From Pseudomonadota bacterium (GTDB taxonomy: Bacteria > Pseudomonadota > Gammaproteobacteria > DASZBR01): 64,000 bases of DNA. Below, piece after piece: positions 8,421 to 17,612 of the stretch (the first letter of the stretch is position 1; every line of letters begins with the position of its first letter). The position numbers and the translations under genes are program-made. The notes beneath the pieces were generated by a model, which did not search any database, was not told where the DNA came from, and saw nothing but the letters and a program-made list of their open reading frames with translations. Location of the stretch: contig JAJYDF010000014.1 of the NCBI GenBank assembly GCA_021777765.1, forward strand, positions 18,206-82,205, written 5' to 3'.

Positions 8421-9302
8421 ATGGTTATGATGGCATCGCCCAGTGATTTAATTTATTTTATTGAAGTCTCTAACACATTAAATTTCTCTCGAACTGCAAC
8501 GCGAATTGGAATTACCCAACCTTCCTTAAGCCAAGCAATTAAACGATTGGAACAAGCAATCGGAACTGAACTTTTCATTAGAGGTAAAAGTGGGGTAGTA
8601 CTAACAAAAGCAGGGAAGCGTCTTTTATCGCATTCAAAACAATTATTACAATTATGGGATAGCGTAAAATCTGAAAGTCTCGCTTCGCATTATGAAATCC
8701 AAGGAAATTTTATTCTGGGACTGCATCCTTCAGTTGCTTTAAATACTTTATCGCGTTTTTTGCCGAAATTATTAATCGATAATCCAAAATTAGAAATTCA
8801 ATTAAAACATGATATATCCAGAAAAGTTTCAGAAGGAATTATTAATCTCTCTATTGATATAGGAATAGTAGTTAATCCGATTAAACATGCTGATTTAATT
8901 ATCCATAAACTCTATGAAGATAAAGTTACTTTGTGGCAAACCGCAGAACAAAATATTAATCAACAAATTGATTCTGGTGAAGCCGTTCTTATTTACGATC
9001 CGGATCTTTTGCAAGCACAATGGTTATTAAAACGAATTCATCAGCAAGGTATAAAATATAATCGCGTTATAACAAGTAATAATTTAGATGTAATTACCAA
9101 TTTAACAGCAAATGGAGGAGGAGTAGGAATTATTCCAACTTCTGTTGCTCTAGCAGCTTATCCTGACAAATTGACACCTGTTCCTAATATGCCTTATTAC
9201 CATGATGAAATTTGTTTAGTGTACCGTTATGAAAATCGGAATATTAAAGCCATACAAGCAATAATTAATGCTATTAAATTATGTTTTATTGATAAAAATT
9301 AA
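8421..9302 (+). CDS. LysR-type transcriptional regulator of the isonitrile cluster (probable)
   Basis: 293 residues. The N-terminal winged helix-turn-helix (residues about 7-66: FSRTATRIGITQPSLSQAI, then RLEQAIGTELFIR) is classical LysR, followed by the two-lobed co-inducer domain (GNFILGLHPSVALNTL onward). GAGGAG lies 8 bases before the ATG. It is divergent from pvcA, the usual arrangement for LysR regulators and their targets, so it probably controls pvcA-pvcB-monooxygenase and itself. The inducer cannot be told from sequence. Confidence 0.9.
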   Translation: MVMMASPSDLIYFIEVSNTLNFSRTATRIGITQPSLSQAIKRLEQAIGTELFIRGKSGVVLTKAGKRLLSHSKQLLQLWDSVKSESLASHYEIQGNFILGLHPSVALNTLSRFLPKLLIDNPKLEIQLKHDISRKVSEGIINLSIDIGIVVNPIKHADLIIHKLYEDKVTLWQTAEQNINQQIDSGEAVLIYDPDLLQAQWLLKRIHQQGIKYNRVITSNNLDVITNLTANGGGVGIIPTSVALAAYPDKLTPVPNMPYYHDEICLVYRYENRNIKAIQAIINAIKLCFIDKN

Positions 9303-9557
9303 ATATTATGATTTGCGCCAGAATAAATAAATATAAGTTATTCTAAGATAGATGCATCTTTTTATTTCGCTACGAACCACAACATTACTTGCTCAAACAA
9401 GTAAATTATGATAAAATTTTAATCCACCTCAATAAATATGATTAAATAAAATTGATATAATATTTAATTAGCAATAATTATTAGAGATATATATCCATCG
9501 TTATGATAGATGGTTTTGCATAAGATAATAGATTATTAAATTATAGAGGCAACATAC

Positions 9558-10898
9558 ATGAGACAGTTTGAAAAAATAACATTTTTATCACGTGTAATTC
9601 AAGAACAATGCCACAAAGCAAATAAAAAATTCAACGAAGAACAGTATAAAGAGGTTGTTGATATTTGCAATAAAATAATTAAATTAGCACCTGATTTTTA
9701 TGATGCATATAGTATGCGTGCTTCAGCATATCATAAGCTTGGTAATAAAGAGCAGGCGAAAAATGATCTCACTGTTGTTCTAGAGCGTGGTGTGGGGAGT
9801 CAAAATGATTTTCATCTTATGGGGTTAATATGTTTTCGAGAACAAAATGATGAGAAAGCCATTACTTATTTCAGCAAAGCTATACAATTAGGGGATAATT
9901 CTGAAGAAGTATATTTCTTTCTGACACTCAGTTTTAATTATTCAAACGCTGACAAGGCTTTAGAAACTATAAATAATGGTATCAAGCAATGTCCAGATTC
10001 AGAGATGCTCCTTATATTATCGTCGATTCTTAAATTAAAAAAAGAATCAGACCTTTTGCAAGCGATTGATTTATTGATGTTAGCTGCTGAAAAAATTAAC
10101 GGCATTTTCGAAAAATATTCCGATTATGTGCTCCATATTACTGGGTTGCTTCTTATGTTAAATACACAGTTAACCGATAAAGTAAATATATTTATTAGAG
10201 GAGAACCTACACAGAATTATTTAGAAACTCAACAGATGCCAATAAAAACGCGTGTTGCTATATTTGAAAAATTCATAAAGATTTTTGACAATATACAATT
10301 AACTTTAGAACAAAAAACGAATATTTTAAAAGATATTGATAAAAACACTTTATCCAAGGAAAAGTTTGATGAACAGTTCTCTGATTTACAACTCTCTAGA
10401 TATCTAAACTATTATAGATTAGCCAATTTATATAATTTATGTCGCTATTCATTCAGGGAAGATAGAAATCCTGATAGTGAGAAAAAGCGTATTACTTTTG
10501 CAGTATGTCATTTTATCAATGCAATGAGTGTGCTTGATAATTTCTTTCTTAAGGCTTTATCAGTCGATTCAAAAGACGCATCCCGCATCGTTCAACAATT
10601 TTATTTTGCATTCATCGGATTGAATTCACTCTGCGCACAAAATGCAATAATTGTACGCAATATATTTGAGAGTCAAACCAAAAATTCAGAAGCGTATAAA
10701 AAAAGACTTATAACCTTATTAAGCAAATTCGAAAATAACTACGCCTTAGTAACAGCTATTTTATTTAAAGATAAAATTCTAAAGCGTACATTTGAAGAGC
10801 ATTTACAACATCATCGTGATAATAATATTTATACAGTATTCAATCTGCCAATTCCTGAATTTTATACAGCAAAAAGTAGGCAATCATTAAATAAATAA
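9558..10898 (+). CDS. TPR-repeat protein, unknown function
   Basis: 446 residues with no signal peptide. Residues about 15-150 hold three or four tetratricopeptide repeats (for example YKEVVDICNKIIKLAPDFYDAYSMR style units, then DEKAITYFSKAIQLG), a protein-interaction fold. The remaining ~290 residues are helical and match nothing I know. GAGG stands 9 bases before the ATG. It is a lone gene beside the ankyrin genes and could be a secreted effector, but nothing direct shows this. Confidence 0.75.
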   Translation: MRQFEKITFLSRVIQEQCHKANKKFNEEQYKEVVDICNKIIKLAPDFYDAYSMRASAYHKLGNKEQAKNDLTVVLERGVGSQNDFHLMGLICFREQNDEKAITYFSKAIQLGDNSEEVYFFLTLSFNYSNADKALETINNGIKQCPDSEMLLILSSILKLKKESDLLQAIDLLMLAAEKINGIFEKYSDYVLHITGLLLMLNTQLTDKVNIFIRGEPTQNYLETQQMPIKTRVAIFEKFIKIFDNIQLTLEQKTNILKDIDKNTLSKEKFDEQFSDLQLSRYLNYYRLANLYNLCRYSFREDRNPDSEKKRITFAVCHFINAMSVLDNFFLKALSVDSKDASRIVQQFYFAFIGLNSLCAQNAIIVRNIFESQTKNSEAYKKRLITLLSKFENNYALVTAILFKDKILKRTFEEHLQHHRDNNIYTVFNLPIPEFYTAKSRQSLNK

Positions 10899-10963
10899 AA
10901 AACAAACATCACATTTATAAATTTAGTATACATTAATGGTATTATTAATTTGAATTCATTTTA

Positions 10964-12211
10964 TTATCTTAATCTGTATTGGGTGGTAGGTTTTGACTCA
11001 TTTAATATTTGTTTAACTTCCTGGAATAAGGCAGGCGCCATGCGTTCAAATATTTTATTATTTTGTATGATATCTTTTGCCTCTGTAAAATGTTTAGCTA
11101 TGGCTACTTCATATCGTAATTCTATTAATTGAAATGGTGCAGGACTGTTTTTAATAATGTAATTATTAAATAATACTAATATATTATCAATTTCTGGATT
11201 TTCTGATTGTAATAAAACTTTACCTTCGGCAATTGCTTTTTCTTGCTCATTACATTTCTTACTGTATCGTTCTAGCATTTGTATCAGACTATTATCAATA
11301 TAATTATCCGATTTTAATCGTCGCATAATTTCTGCTGTATAAGTTTCTAAAGGATAAATTGGCAGTTTAGCGGATCTGGGCTCAATGAATTCCAAATCTA
11401 TATTTAGCGATGGATAATTGTTATCAATACGATGATAAAAATCGATTGACATAAGTTCATTTAAATGTCCAGGAATGATGGAACTACGGTAATTATTTAG
11501 AGTGGGCTGTGTTCGATATGTCATTACAGGCATACCGTTCTTTTCTTCAAATACTGTATAAGATCGTTTATAGGTTCCATTTGCAAAGATTGTATGAGAA
11601 ATAGCTAAATCATAGGGCGTTAATAGTGAGTTATTTTTAATATGTGGTTTGGCATTATGCTCTAACAGTTTCAATATCATTTTTTGCCAGCCCATAAATG
11701 CAGCATAATGTAATGCTGTTTCTCCCGAGTGATTTTGTATATTAGGATTAGCACCTTTTTCGATCATTGCTTCAATTAATTCGATAGGCGTTATTTGTTT
11801 TTTAAAAGCCAAAATGAGAGCTGTATTTTTCGCATTGTATGCAAGAGATTGCATATCTATTATTTCTTTGGTGCATCGCTTTACAAGATGTAAAGCCACT
11901 CCCCATTTTTGCTCAGCGATTGCATTAAGAAGTGGGGTATTTAGGAACTTTGAACCTTCTGATTCACCTGGGTCACGGATTGCTAGGTCAGCGCCATTCG
12001 CTATTAATAAATCTATTAGTTGAATAGTATTTTCATTATCCGGTTGCATGACAATTACAGAACTGAGCACACTATATCCTGATTGATTATGCTCGCCGTT
12101 TAAAATAATTTTTTTATCACTTTCAGGAACAGTAGCTAATATTTGCTTAAGACTTTCCACTTTACCTTTTGACACTGAAACCCAGATTAATATTTCGTTT
12201 TGTGATGCCAC
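10964..12211 (-). CDS. Ankyrin-repeat protein, candidate effector
   Basis: 415 residues. Ankyrin repeats fill the N-terminal half (residues about 1-210): IDLLIANGADLAIRD, then IEAMIEKGANPNIQN, and GETALHYAAFMGWQKMILKLLEHNAKPHIKN is the best unit. The C-terminal half is helical and unrecognised. The start is a GTG that lies inside the end of the upstream gene (25-base overlap), so the two are translationally coupled or were once one gene. Ankyrin proteins of this kind are frequent secreted effectors in Legionellales, which is context rather than proof. Confidence 0.75.
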   Translation of the reverse strand: MASQNEILIWVSVSKGKVESLKQILATVPESDKKIILNGEHNQSGYSVLSSVIVMQPDNENTIQLIDLLIANGADLAIRDPGESEGSKFLNTPLLNAIAEQKWGVALHLVKRCTKEIIDMQSLAYNAKNTALILAFKKQITPIELIEAMIEKGANPNIQNHSGETALHYAAFMGWQKMILKLLEHNAKPHIKNNSLLTPYDLAISHTIFANGTYKRSYTVFEEKNGMPVMTYRTQPTLNNYRSSIIPGHLNELMSIDFYHRIDNNYPSLNIDLEFIEPRSAKLPIYPLETYTAEIMRRLKSDNYIDNSLIQMLERYSKKCNEQEKAIAEGKVLLQSENPEIDNILVLFNNYIIKNSPAPFQLIELRYEVAIAKHFTEAKDIIQNNKIFERMAPALFQEVKQILNESKPTTQYRLR

Positions 12212-12783
12212 CTTCGATCTAGTAAGAATATGTTATTTAGATCAACATCATGATAATAATCGTTACTCGTTTTATGTGTAAATGGATATTTGATTGGATC
12301 GATTAGGCATAATGCGCGATCTAAAATGGGTTCAACAAAAAGCCATCGCCGTTGCTCTAAATCTGGCTCGGTTGTTGTTGGTACTCTTAAAGTAAATGAA
12401 CGTGGTTCAGCATGATCCCATCCTTTTTTCATCATATCAAGACCACATATGTGGTGAGCGCTATTATATAAATATTCAATCAAATCAGTGGCGGATAATT
12501 CTTTTTGGTCAGCGGTCTTGCATGATAGCTCGTCTGGACATTGGTAATCTGCAGCAGATTCCAACCATATTCTTGCTTCCTGTATGTCAATGACGTAATT
12601 CTCGATCACAGATAATAGCGCATTAAAAGCCGGTGGTACCTCATGGAATTTAATATCAGAAGATAAATGGGATTTGATAATGGCCATTTTTTGATTATAT
12701 CGAGCTTTAATTTGGTCAGATGACAATTTCTCTTTTTTATTTTCGGTTGCTGCTGGTGGAGGTTTGTGAGAAAACATATGCAT
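12187..12783 (-). CDS. Unknown protein coupled to an ankyrin gene
   Basis: 198 residues, no signal peptide, no recognised domain. It begins after AAAGGA with ATG-CAT-ATG, so either ATG could be used. The N-terminus is Lys/Glu/Pro-rich, and the middle contains two cysteines (YQCPDELSC). It overlaps the following ankyrin gene by 25 bases in a different frame. Together they may supply the N- and C-terminal parts of one function, or be a frame-broken single gene, but no homopolymer explains a break here. Confidence 0.6.
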   Translation of the reverse strand: MHMFSHKPPPAATENKKEKLSSDQIKARYNQKMAIIKSHLSSDIKFHEVPPAFNALLSVIENYVIDIQEARIWLESAADYQCPDELSCKTADQKELSATDLIEYLYNSAHHICGLDMMKKGWDHAEPRSFTLRVPTTTEPDLEQRRWLFVEPILDRALCLIDPIKYPFTHKTSNDYYHDVDLNNIFLLDRRWHHKTKY

Positions 12784-13000
12784 ATTTTTATCCTTTAAGA
12801 ATATATTAAAAAAAGATTATATCATAGTGGTGGCATGTAGTACGCTATCCATCATATATATCGGTGTGAATCAGTTTGCAATTTTATTTAATCAATTAAA
12901 TATATTGCACAAATTCAATTTTAACTTTAGCGAACAGTTTGCATCTTATACTAATAAATTAAACGTCGAATGCGACCGCTTACAATATATTTTTTTTATT

Positions 13001-13609
13001 TTAAGTCCTTGTGTCTCTAATCCAAAAAGATAAAGAGTTGTCTTGCATCTCAACTTTATTATCCAATGAAATCGTTGGCCATTTTATGTGGATCTTCATC
13101 ATTGTTTTAATAAATCCCAGTTTTTCCCAAATGTTTGCAGAATCTTGGTAATCGACAGGTTTCAGTGGATGATTGATTTCTCGATCGACGGTCATAATGC
13201 AAATATTGTTATACCCTAAGCTTTTTACATAGTTTGTTAATTCACTTAATAATTTTTTAGTAATGCCTTTATGGCGAAAATGAGGTTTCACTATAAATTC
13301 GCCAAAATAATAGAAATCTTTTGATACAAAACCGTGTTGAAGAAATATTTCAGCTGCGCCAGGAACAGCTTCTACATCGCTTAATAATGGAGTACCCGTT
13401 GCAATTGCGACAACTTCTTCATCGGAAAATGCAAGCGCAAGTGCACTACCTTTAATTTCTGAATAACTACGCAGATATTTTTTTTCACTCTCTAAATTAC
13501 CCACATAGAGATAAGGGAACTCACGAAATTCTGTTAAGCGGAATGTAGCAATTGTATCGATCCAGGGTAAAATCTCTTTGTCATAATATATTTTAAATTT
13601 CAAATTCAT
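13001..13609 (-). CDS. GNAT-family N-acetyltransferase
   Basis: 202 residues. The acetyl-CoA-binding motif A is visible in FIVKPHFRHKGITKKLLSEL (R/Q-x-x-G-x form), preceded by the YYFGEF strand and followed by ICIMTVDRE and a C-terminal ANIWEKLGFIK, the usual GNAT order. The acceptor substrate is unknown. AAGG lies 9 bases before the ATG. It is a stand-alone gene in the effector-rich segment. Confidence 0.8.
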   Translation of the reverse strand: MNLKFKIYYDKEILPWIDTIATFRLTEFREFPYLYVGNLESEKKYLRSYSEIKGSALALAFSDEEVVAIATGTPLLSDVEAVPGAAEIFLQHGFVSKDFYYFGEFIVKPHFRHKGITKKLLSELTNYVKSLGYNNICIMTVDREINHPLKPVDYQDSANIWEKLGFIKTMMKIHIKWPTISLDNKVEMQDNSLSFWIRDTRT

Positions 13610-13720
13610 CTTGCTATACCTTGAGAATATTTAATAAAGTCAGTAAATATTAATTCAAATACCCTATCTTATGTACTTTTTTTCAGAATTACTATTAGGA
13701 TTATGAATCGGTGGAATTGA

Positions 13721-14020
13721 CTAACCATAATATGCACCATTCAAGGCTGCTGGATCTAGAACATTTTGTGCTACTGTGCTAGGAGGTAATTGTGGTGCCC
13801 TTTGCGGTTGATAGCCAGGAAATTAAGTGTTAGATAATTCAGCTAAACAGCCGACAGTTTTATAAATATTCGGCTGCGTATATCCATCTATCTTCACTGG
13901 GCATATAATCGCAGCGAAATTTGTAAGTGATTTAATTGAGTGATAATGAATGCTTCCAGAAGTTGCATTCGATGAGGGGAGGTCACATGTTTGGTATTTA
14001 TTGTTGACCAGCAATTGCAA
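13721..14020 (-). pseudogene. Coding remnant with in-frame TAA
   Basis: Reading the minus strand from about 14020 (TTG) gives 65 codons of protein-like sequence with cysteines (NNKYQTCDLPSSN, then FAAIICPVKIDG), stopped by a TAA at 13825-13823. The same frame then continues without a shift for 33 more codons of equally coding-like, Pro/Gln-rich sequence (FPGYQPQRAPQLPP, then NVLDPAALNGAYYG) up to a TAG at 13721. It looks like the C-terminal part of a secreted protein with one nonsense change and no proper start. Family unknown. Confidence 0.45.
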
Positions 14021-14085
14021 AACACCTAAACCTTATATTATTTTTTATATTGAGTGTCACAGGATATTTTGATAAAGGAGCATTT

Positions 14086-16026
14086 ATGGATGAACAGCTT
14101 CAGCTAGATTTGGAAAGACGTGATTTTGTTACAATAGTAAATAAATATAAATCAACATTACAACGTTTTACAAAATCAAATATTATTCACATAGATAAAC
14201 AAATAATAAGTTACTTTAGTGAAGATAGCAGCAATTTAACAGCCAAAGACACTGAGAACTTTACTTTTATACATCGATTATTGAAGGATAACGCACAAGA
14301 ATCTATAGATTTGGCTATTAAAATAATTACAGCAAGCATAAAACATAATAAATTGAAAGAAATTATAGAGAATTATTTAAGAGATTTAGAACTAACTGGA
14401 CAATTTAGAGAGATATTTTCTCGGATTTATACGTCAGAACCTAGCCTTCTTTATATAACTGATAATACCAGCAAAGATACCATTCTCCATTTAGCCACAA
14501 AGCATAATGCAAAATTGCTAATTGAATTACTGCTTCATGCTGATATTGTCAATATTGGTAATGTAAAAGAACCGTTAATTAATGCTAAAAACGCTGCTGG
14601 ACATAAACCATTATGGGTTGCTTTGCAAGCTGGCAATACAGAGGTGAGCTCACTTTTATTACATAATAATGCTTCTTTTTATTTAGAATTCGATGGGGAT
14701 ATTTATCTACGAAGTCAATATCAATATGAACCATATTTGCCTATATTACTTCAATTTGGGCAAACAGTCGAAGAGCCTTATCTACATGAAGTAGTTAAGG
14801 TCTTAAGAATGCAATTAAGCGCATCAAATATGAAAAACGCTGAAGTGCGTAGAGAATATTTGGATAGAGTTGCTTTAAGGTTAAGTGGTGTAAAAGGTGA
14901 TGGTGAACTGGTTGGATTACAGAAATGGTACGAAATATTTGCTGGAAGCCTCTCACAGGATGAAATTTGTACATTAGATAAATGTTTCTATACTAGTGAA
15001 GGATTTGGTATTTCAGCTAATTATTTGCTAATGCACATACGTATTTTATTAGAATTAATTGTTGAACAAAAATTTACGCCTATAGAGACAAATACTTTTA
15101 TTCATGAATTGATGCTAGCAATTAATACTGCAAAAATTGATCAAGAAACGCTGCTGGTACAATTATCACCAGAAAAAAATATAGAATCCCATGTAATAGG
15201 TTTGACAACACGTGTGAAGCGTTTAAAACCAAAAAATGTATTTTCTTATCCGGCTGGATGGCCAGGCGAAGAAGGGAAAAGTAATGGGCATGCTATTTAT
15301 TATACACTTGATCATGATGAATCAGGATTATTTAATTTAGGTGCTTGCCTAGAAGAAGGATTTATCGCTAAAGGTTTAGAAGTAACTGATGATTTATATA
15401 AACCTTTAATTATGAAAAGTAATCCTAGTGAGGAAAAAATAAAACATTATTTACACGGACTTGTTTGGGCAAATTGCTTTGCAGTTGATGATGCAACTAT
15501 TAGTCGTGCTAAACATGTAATTTATTCAGTTGATATGTTTGGTTATATGATTCAATCTGCTGCAACGGATGTACAAGCAGAAATCATTCAGCCAGTAGGT
15601 AATTGTATCATCAAAAATTATTTATTTTCTGCACGAAGACGTTTAGGAGACGAGTTATATCATAAACTTTATTTATATGAATTAAATTTTATGTTAGGCC
15701 AAATACAATCGTACGGAGGCAAAGTACCAAAGATTGAATCTATACTAACATCTTTGAAAAAGAATGAAGCAGTTTTTCACAACCTTACACTACAAGAACT
15801 TAAAGCAGCATTGACTAAACTTGGTGCAATCACAGATGTAAAAAAAGAATTAAGTCAATTACCTATTAAATCCAACATAGATTTAACGGGAAATGTATTA
15901 GGAGTTACTCGTTATCCTTATCCGCGACATCCTATCTATCGACCTTATATTCTACATAGAGGTGAAAAAGTGAGTGTAGACGAAGTACCGCAGTATTCTA
16001 TTGCAGCTAAAAATCTAAGAAAATAA
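14086..16026 (+). CDS. Ankyrin-repeat-containing protein, candidate effector
   Basis: 646 residues. I start it at the ATG at 14086 because AAAGGAG lies 5 bases upstream; the frame extends up to a TTG at 14050 with no such signal. Ankyrin-like units occur around residues 115-200 (DTILHLATKHNAKLLIELLL, then GHKPLWVALQAGNTEVSSLLL). The large C-terminal part (from about 210) is helical and unrecognised, with a GWPGEEGKSNGHAIYYTL segment that could be a catalytic or binding loop. Likely cytosolic or host-translocated; no function can be given. Confidence 0.72.
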   Translation: MDEQLQLDLERRDFVTIVNKYKSTLQRFTKSNIIHIDKQIISYFSEDSSNLTAKDTENFTFIHRLLKDNAQESIDLAIKIITASIKHNKLKEIIENYLRDLELTGQFREIFSRIYTSEPSLLYITDNTSKDTILHLATKHNAKLLIELLLHADIVNIGNVKEPLINAKNAAGHKPLWVALQAGNTEVSSLLLHNNASFYLEFDGDIYLRSQYQYEPYLPILLQFGQTVEEPYLHEVVKVLRMQLSASNMKNAEVRREYLDRVALRLSGVKGDGELVGLQKWYEIFAGSLSQDEICTLDKCFYTSEGFGISANYLLMHIRILLELIVEQKFTPIETNTFIHELMLAINTAKIDQETLLVQLSPEKNIESHVIGLTTRVKRLKPKNVFSYPAGWPGEEGKSNGHAIYYTLDHDESGLFNLGACLEEGFIAKGLEVTDDLYKPLIMKSNPSEEKIKHYLHGLVWANCFAVDDATISRAKHVIYSVDMFGYMIQSAATDVQAEIIQPVGNCIIKNYLFSARRRLGDELYHKLYLYELNFMLGQIQSYGGKVPKIESILTSLKKNEAVFHNLTLQELKAALTKLGAITDVKKELSQLPIKSNIDLTGNVLGVTRYPYPRHPIYRPYILHRGEKVSVDEVPQYSIAAKNLRK

Positions 16027-16198
16027 CTTAACTAGGAGTTTATTCACAATAGTGAAAACCATAAGCTCAAGTATATAAAACATAAAAATTAAATCCATCT
16101 CTAGATGAAATAAAAGTGGATTTTCTCTATGTTTATTAAGAGTGACTGTTTCTACTTGAGCATTGATTTATCTCTTAAGCGATAGAAAAAAAATAAGC

Positions 16199-17455
16199 TT
16201 AATCAATTTTAATCGGTTTTTTCTTAGCAGAAGCATGACGAGCGCGTAATTCAATATCGATATATCGATCGGTAATTGCGCTAGAACTATGCCCAGCATC
16301 ATCACGCACATGTTCACGAGGGCGAATTTTTACATCTTCAGAAATACCTGTATGCCTTAACCAGTGTACCGTTGCAGCCATTAACATATCTGCATCTTCA
16401 TTAAATCCATCTTTTATTAAACGATTCATTGCTTGATCAAAACATTGTTGAACGATTTTTCTGATATGCCGAGTGCCTTCAATAGGCCCTTTTCCTAACG
16501 CTTTGGGGAGTAGGGGAGTTGACTCTCCAGGAGAGGGAAGAGGGGATAAACCTGCGCTATGTCGGTAGCGTTTGAGCGCAGCGAGCATTGCATCACTCAC
16601 AGAAACATCTCGTTCTTTATTGCCCTTTCCTACTGTTTTAAACCACCAATTGCCATCCATATCTTTAAAAAAATGTCCCATTTGTGGAATCCAGCGTTTA
16701 CTGGCAGCTAATTCAGAAATACGTAAATACATCGCAAAAAGTGAATTCATCATAAATAATGTGCGTTCATGTAAATCGGGATTTTCTTTGGCCATTAATT
16801 CAGCAGTTTCTATGACATAAGCCCACTGTAATTCTGATAAGCGTCGAATTTGTTTTTTACTTTGATGTTTACGTAAAAATTTACTTTTTTGACGAATTTG
16901 TGCCACAGGATTTACATGGACATATTCTTCTTGCTCTAAATAATTATAAAAGCTACTTAAAATGGCAAAAATTGCTTGTAGCGCACTTTGGGATAATGTG
17001 TATGATTTTACATTCGGAAGCTTGCCGTCGCGGTGAGCTTTTTTGCTGATTGTTGCGACAAATGGTCGCCATTCAGAATTAACAATACGTAAGCCTTCTT
17101 TATCGATAAATCTGGGTACATGTTTAGTGCCAATCCAATGTTTAGGTGGCGTCTGACAAAATTCAAGAAATGCTTCAAAGTCGATTCGATTTAAATCTTT
17201 TAAAGATTTTGTTCGTATAAACCATGCCCATTGTAATAATCGTTCAATATCTCGACGGTATGATTTAAATGTTTCATTGCTACCACGATAACTATAAAGA
17301 AAATTACAGGCATGTCGGTAGTCGTAATTAGCATTTTCTGGAAATGAAAGATTTGGATATTGTTGCTCAATAGTTAACGTCTGAATGTTAACTGGCGATT
17401 CTAAGTGCTCTAAAGTATCAAAAAGTGGCGCAGGCGAATGTTCTGAATGGTCCAT
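16199..17455 (-). CDS. Tyrosine recombinase / phage-type integrase
   Basis: 418 residues with an N-terminal SAM-like core-binding part (YRRDIERLLQWAWFIRTKSL) and a complete catalytic set: Arg in LRISELAA, Lys in GKGNKERDV, His-x-x-Arg in HWLRHTG, the second His in GHSSSAITDRYI and its Tyr as nucleophile. It cuts and rejoins DNA through a 3'-phosphotyrosine. No adjoining att repeat or phage genes are visible, so it is a solitary integrase, perhaps of an integrated element that has been lost. A short piece matching its Ser/Pro-rich linker region is found again at 30715. Confidence 0.88.
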   Translation of the reverse strand: MDHSEHSPAPLFDTLEHLESPVNIQTLTIEQQYPNLSFPENANYDYRHACNFLYSYRGSNETFKSYRRDIERLLQWAWFIRTKSLKDLNRIDFEAFLEFCQTPPKHWIGTKHVPRFIDKEGLRIVNSEWRPFVATISKKAHRDGKLPNVKSYTLSQSALQAIFAILSSFYNYLEQEEYVHVNPVAQIRQKSKFLRKHQSKKQIRRLSELQWAYVIETAELMAKENPDLHERTLFMMNSLFAMYLRISELAASKRWIPQMGHFFKDMDGNWWFKTVGKGNKERDVSVSDAMLAALKRYRHSAGLSPLPSPGESTPLLPKALGKGPIEGTRHIRKIVQQCFDQAMNRLIKDGFNEDADMLMAATVHWLRHTGISEDVKIRPREHVRDDAGHSSSAITDRYIDIELRARHASAKKKPIKID

Positions 17456-17612
17456 AAATGCTTATATCCTATATAACCGGTAATAAAAGTTACCGGCCAT
17501 TATAAATGAATTGGATTTACAATTTCAACCAATAGCGCCAACAACTACTATTCTTAGCATAATAATCTTTTAAATCATTTCTCATAGCTTTTATCAATTG
17601 CAATCAAAAATT

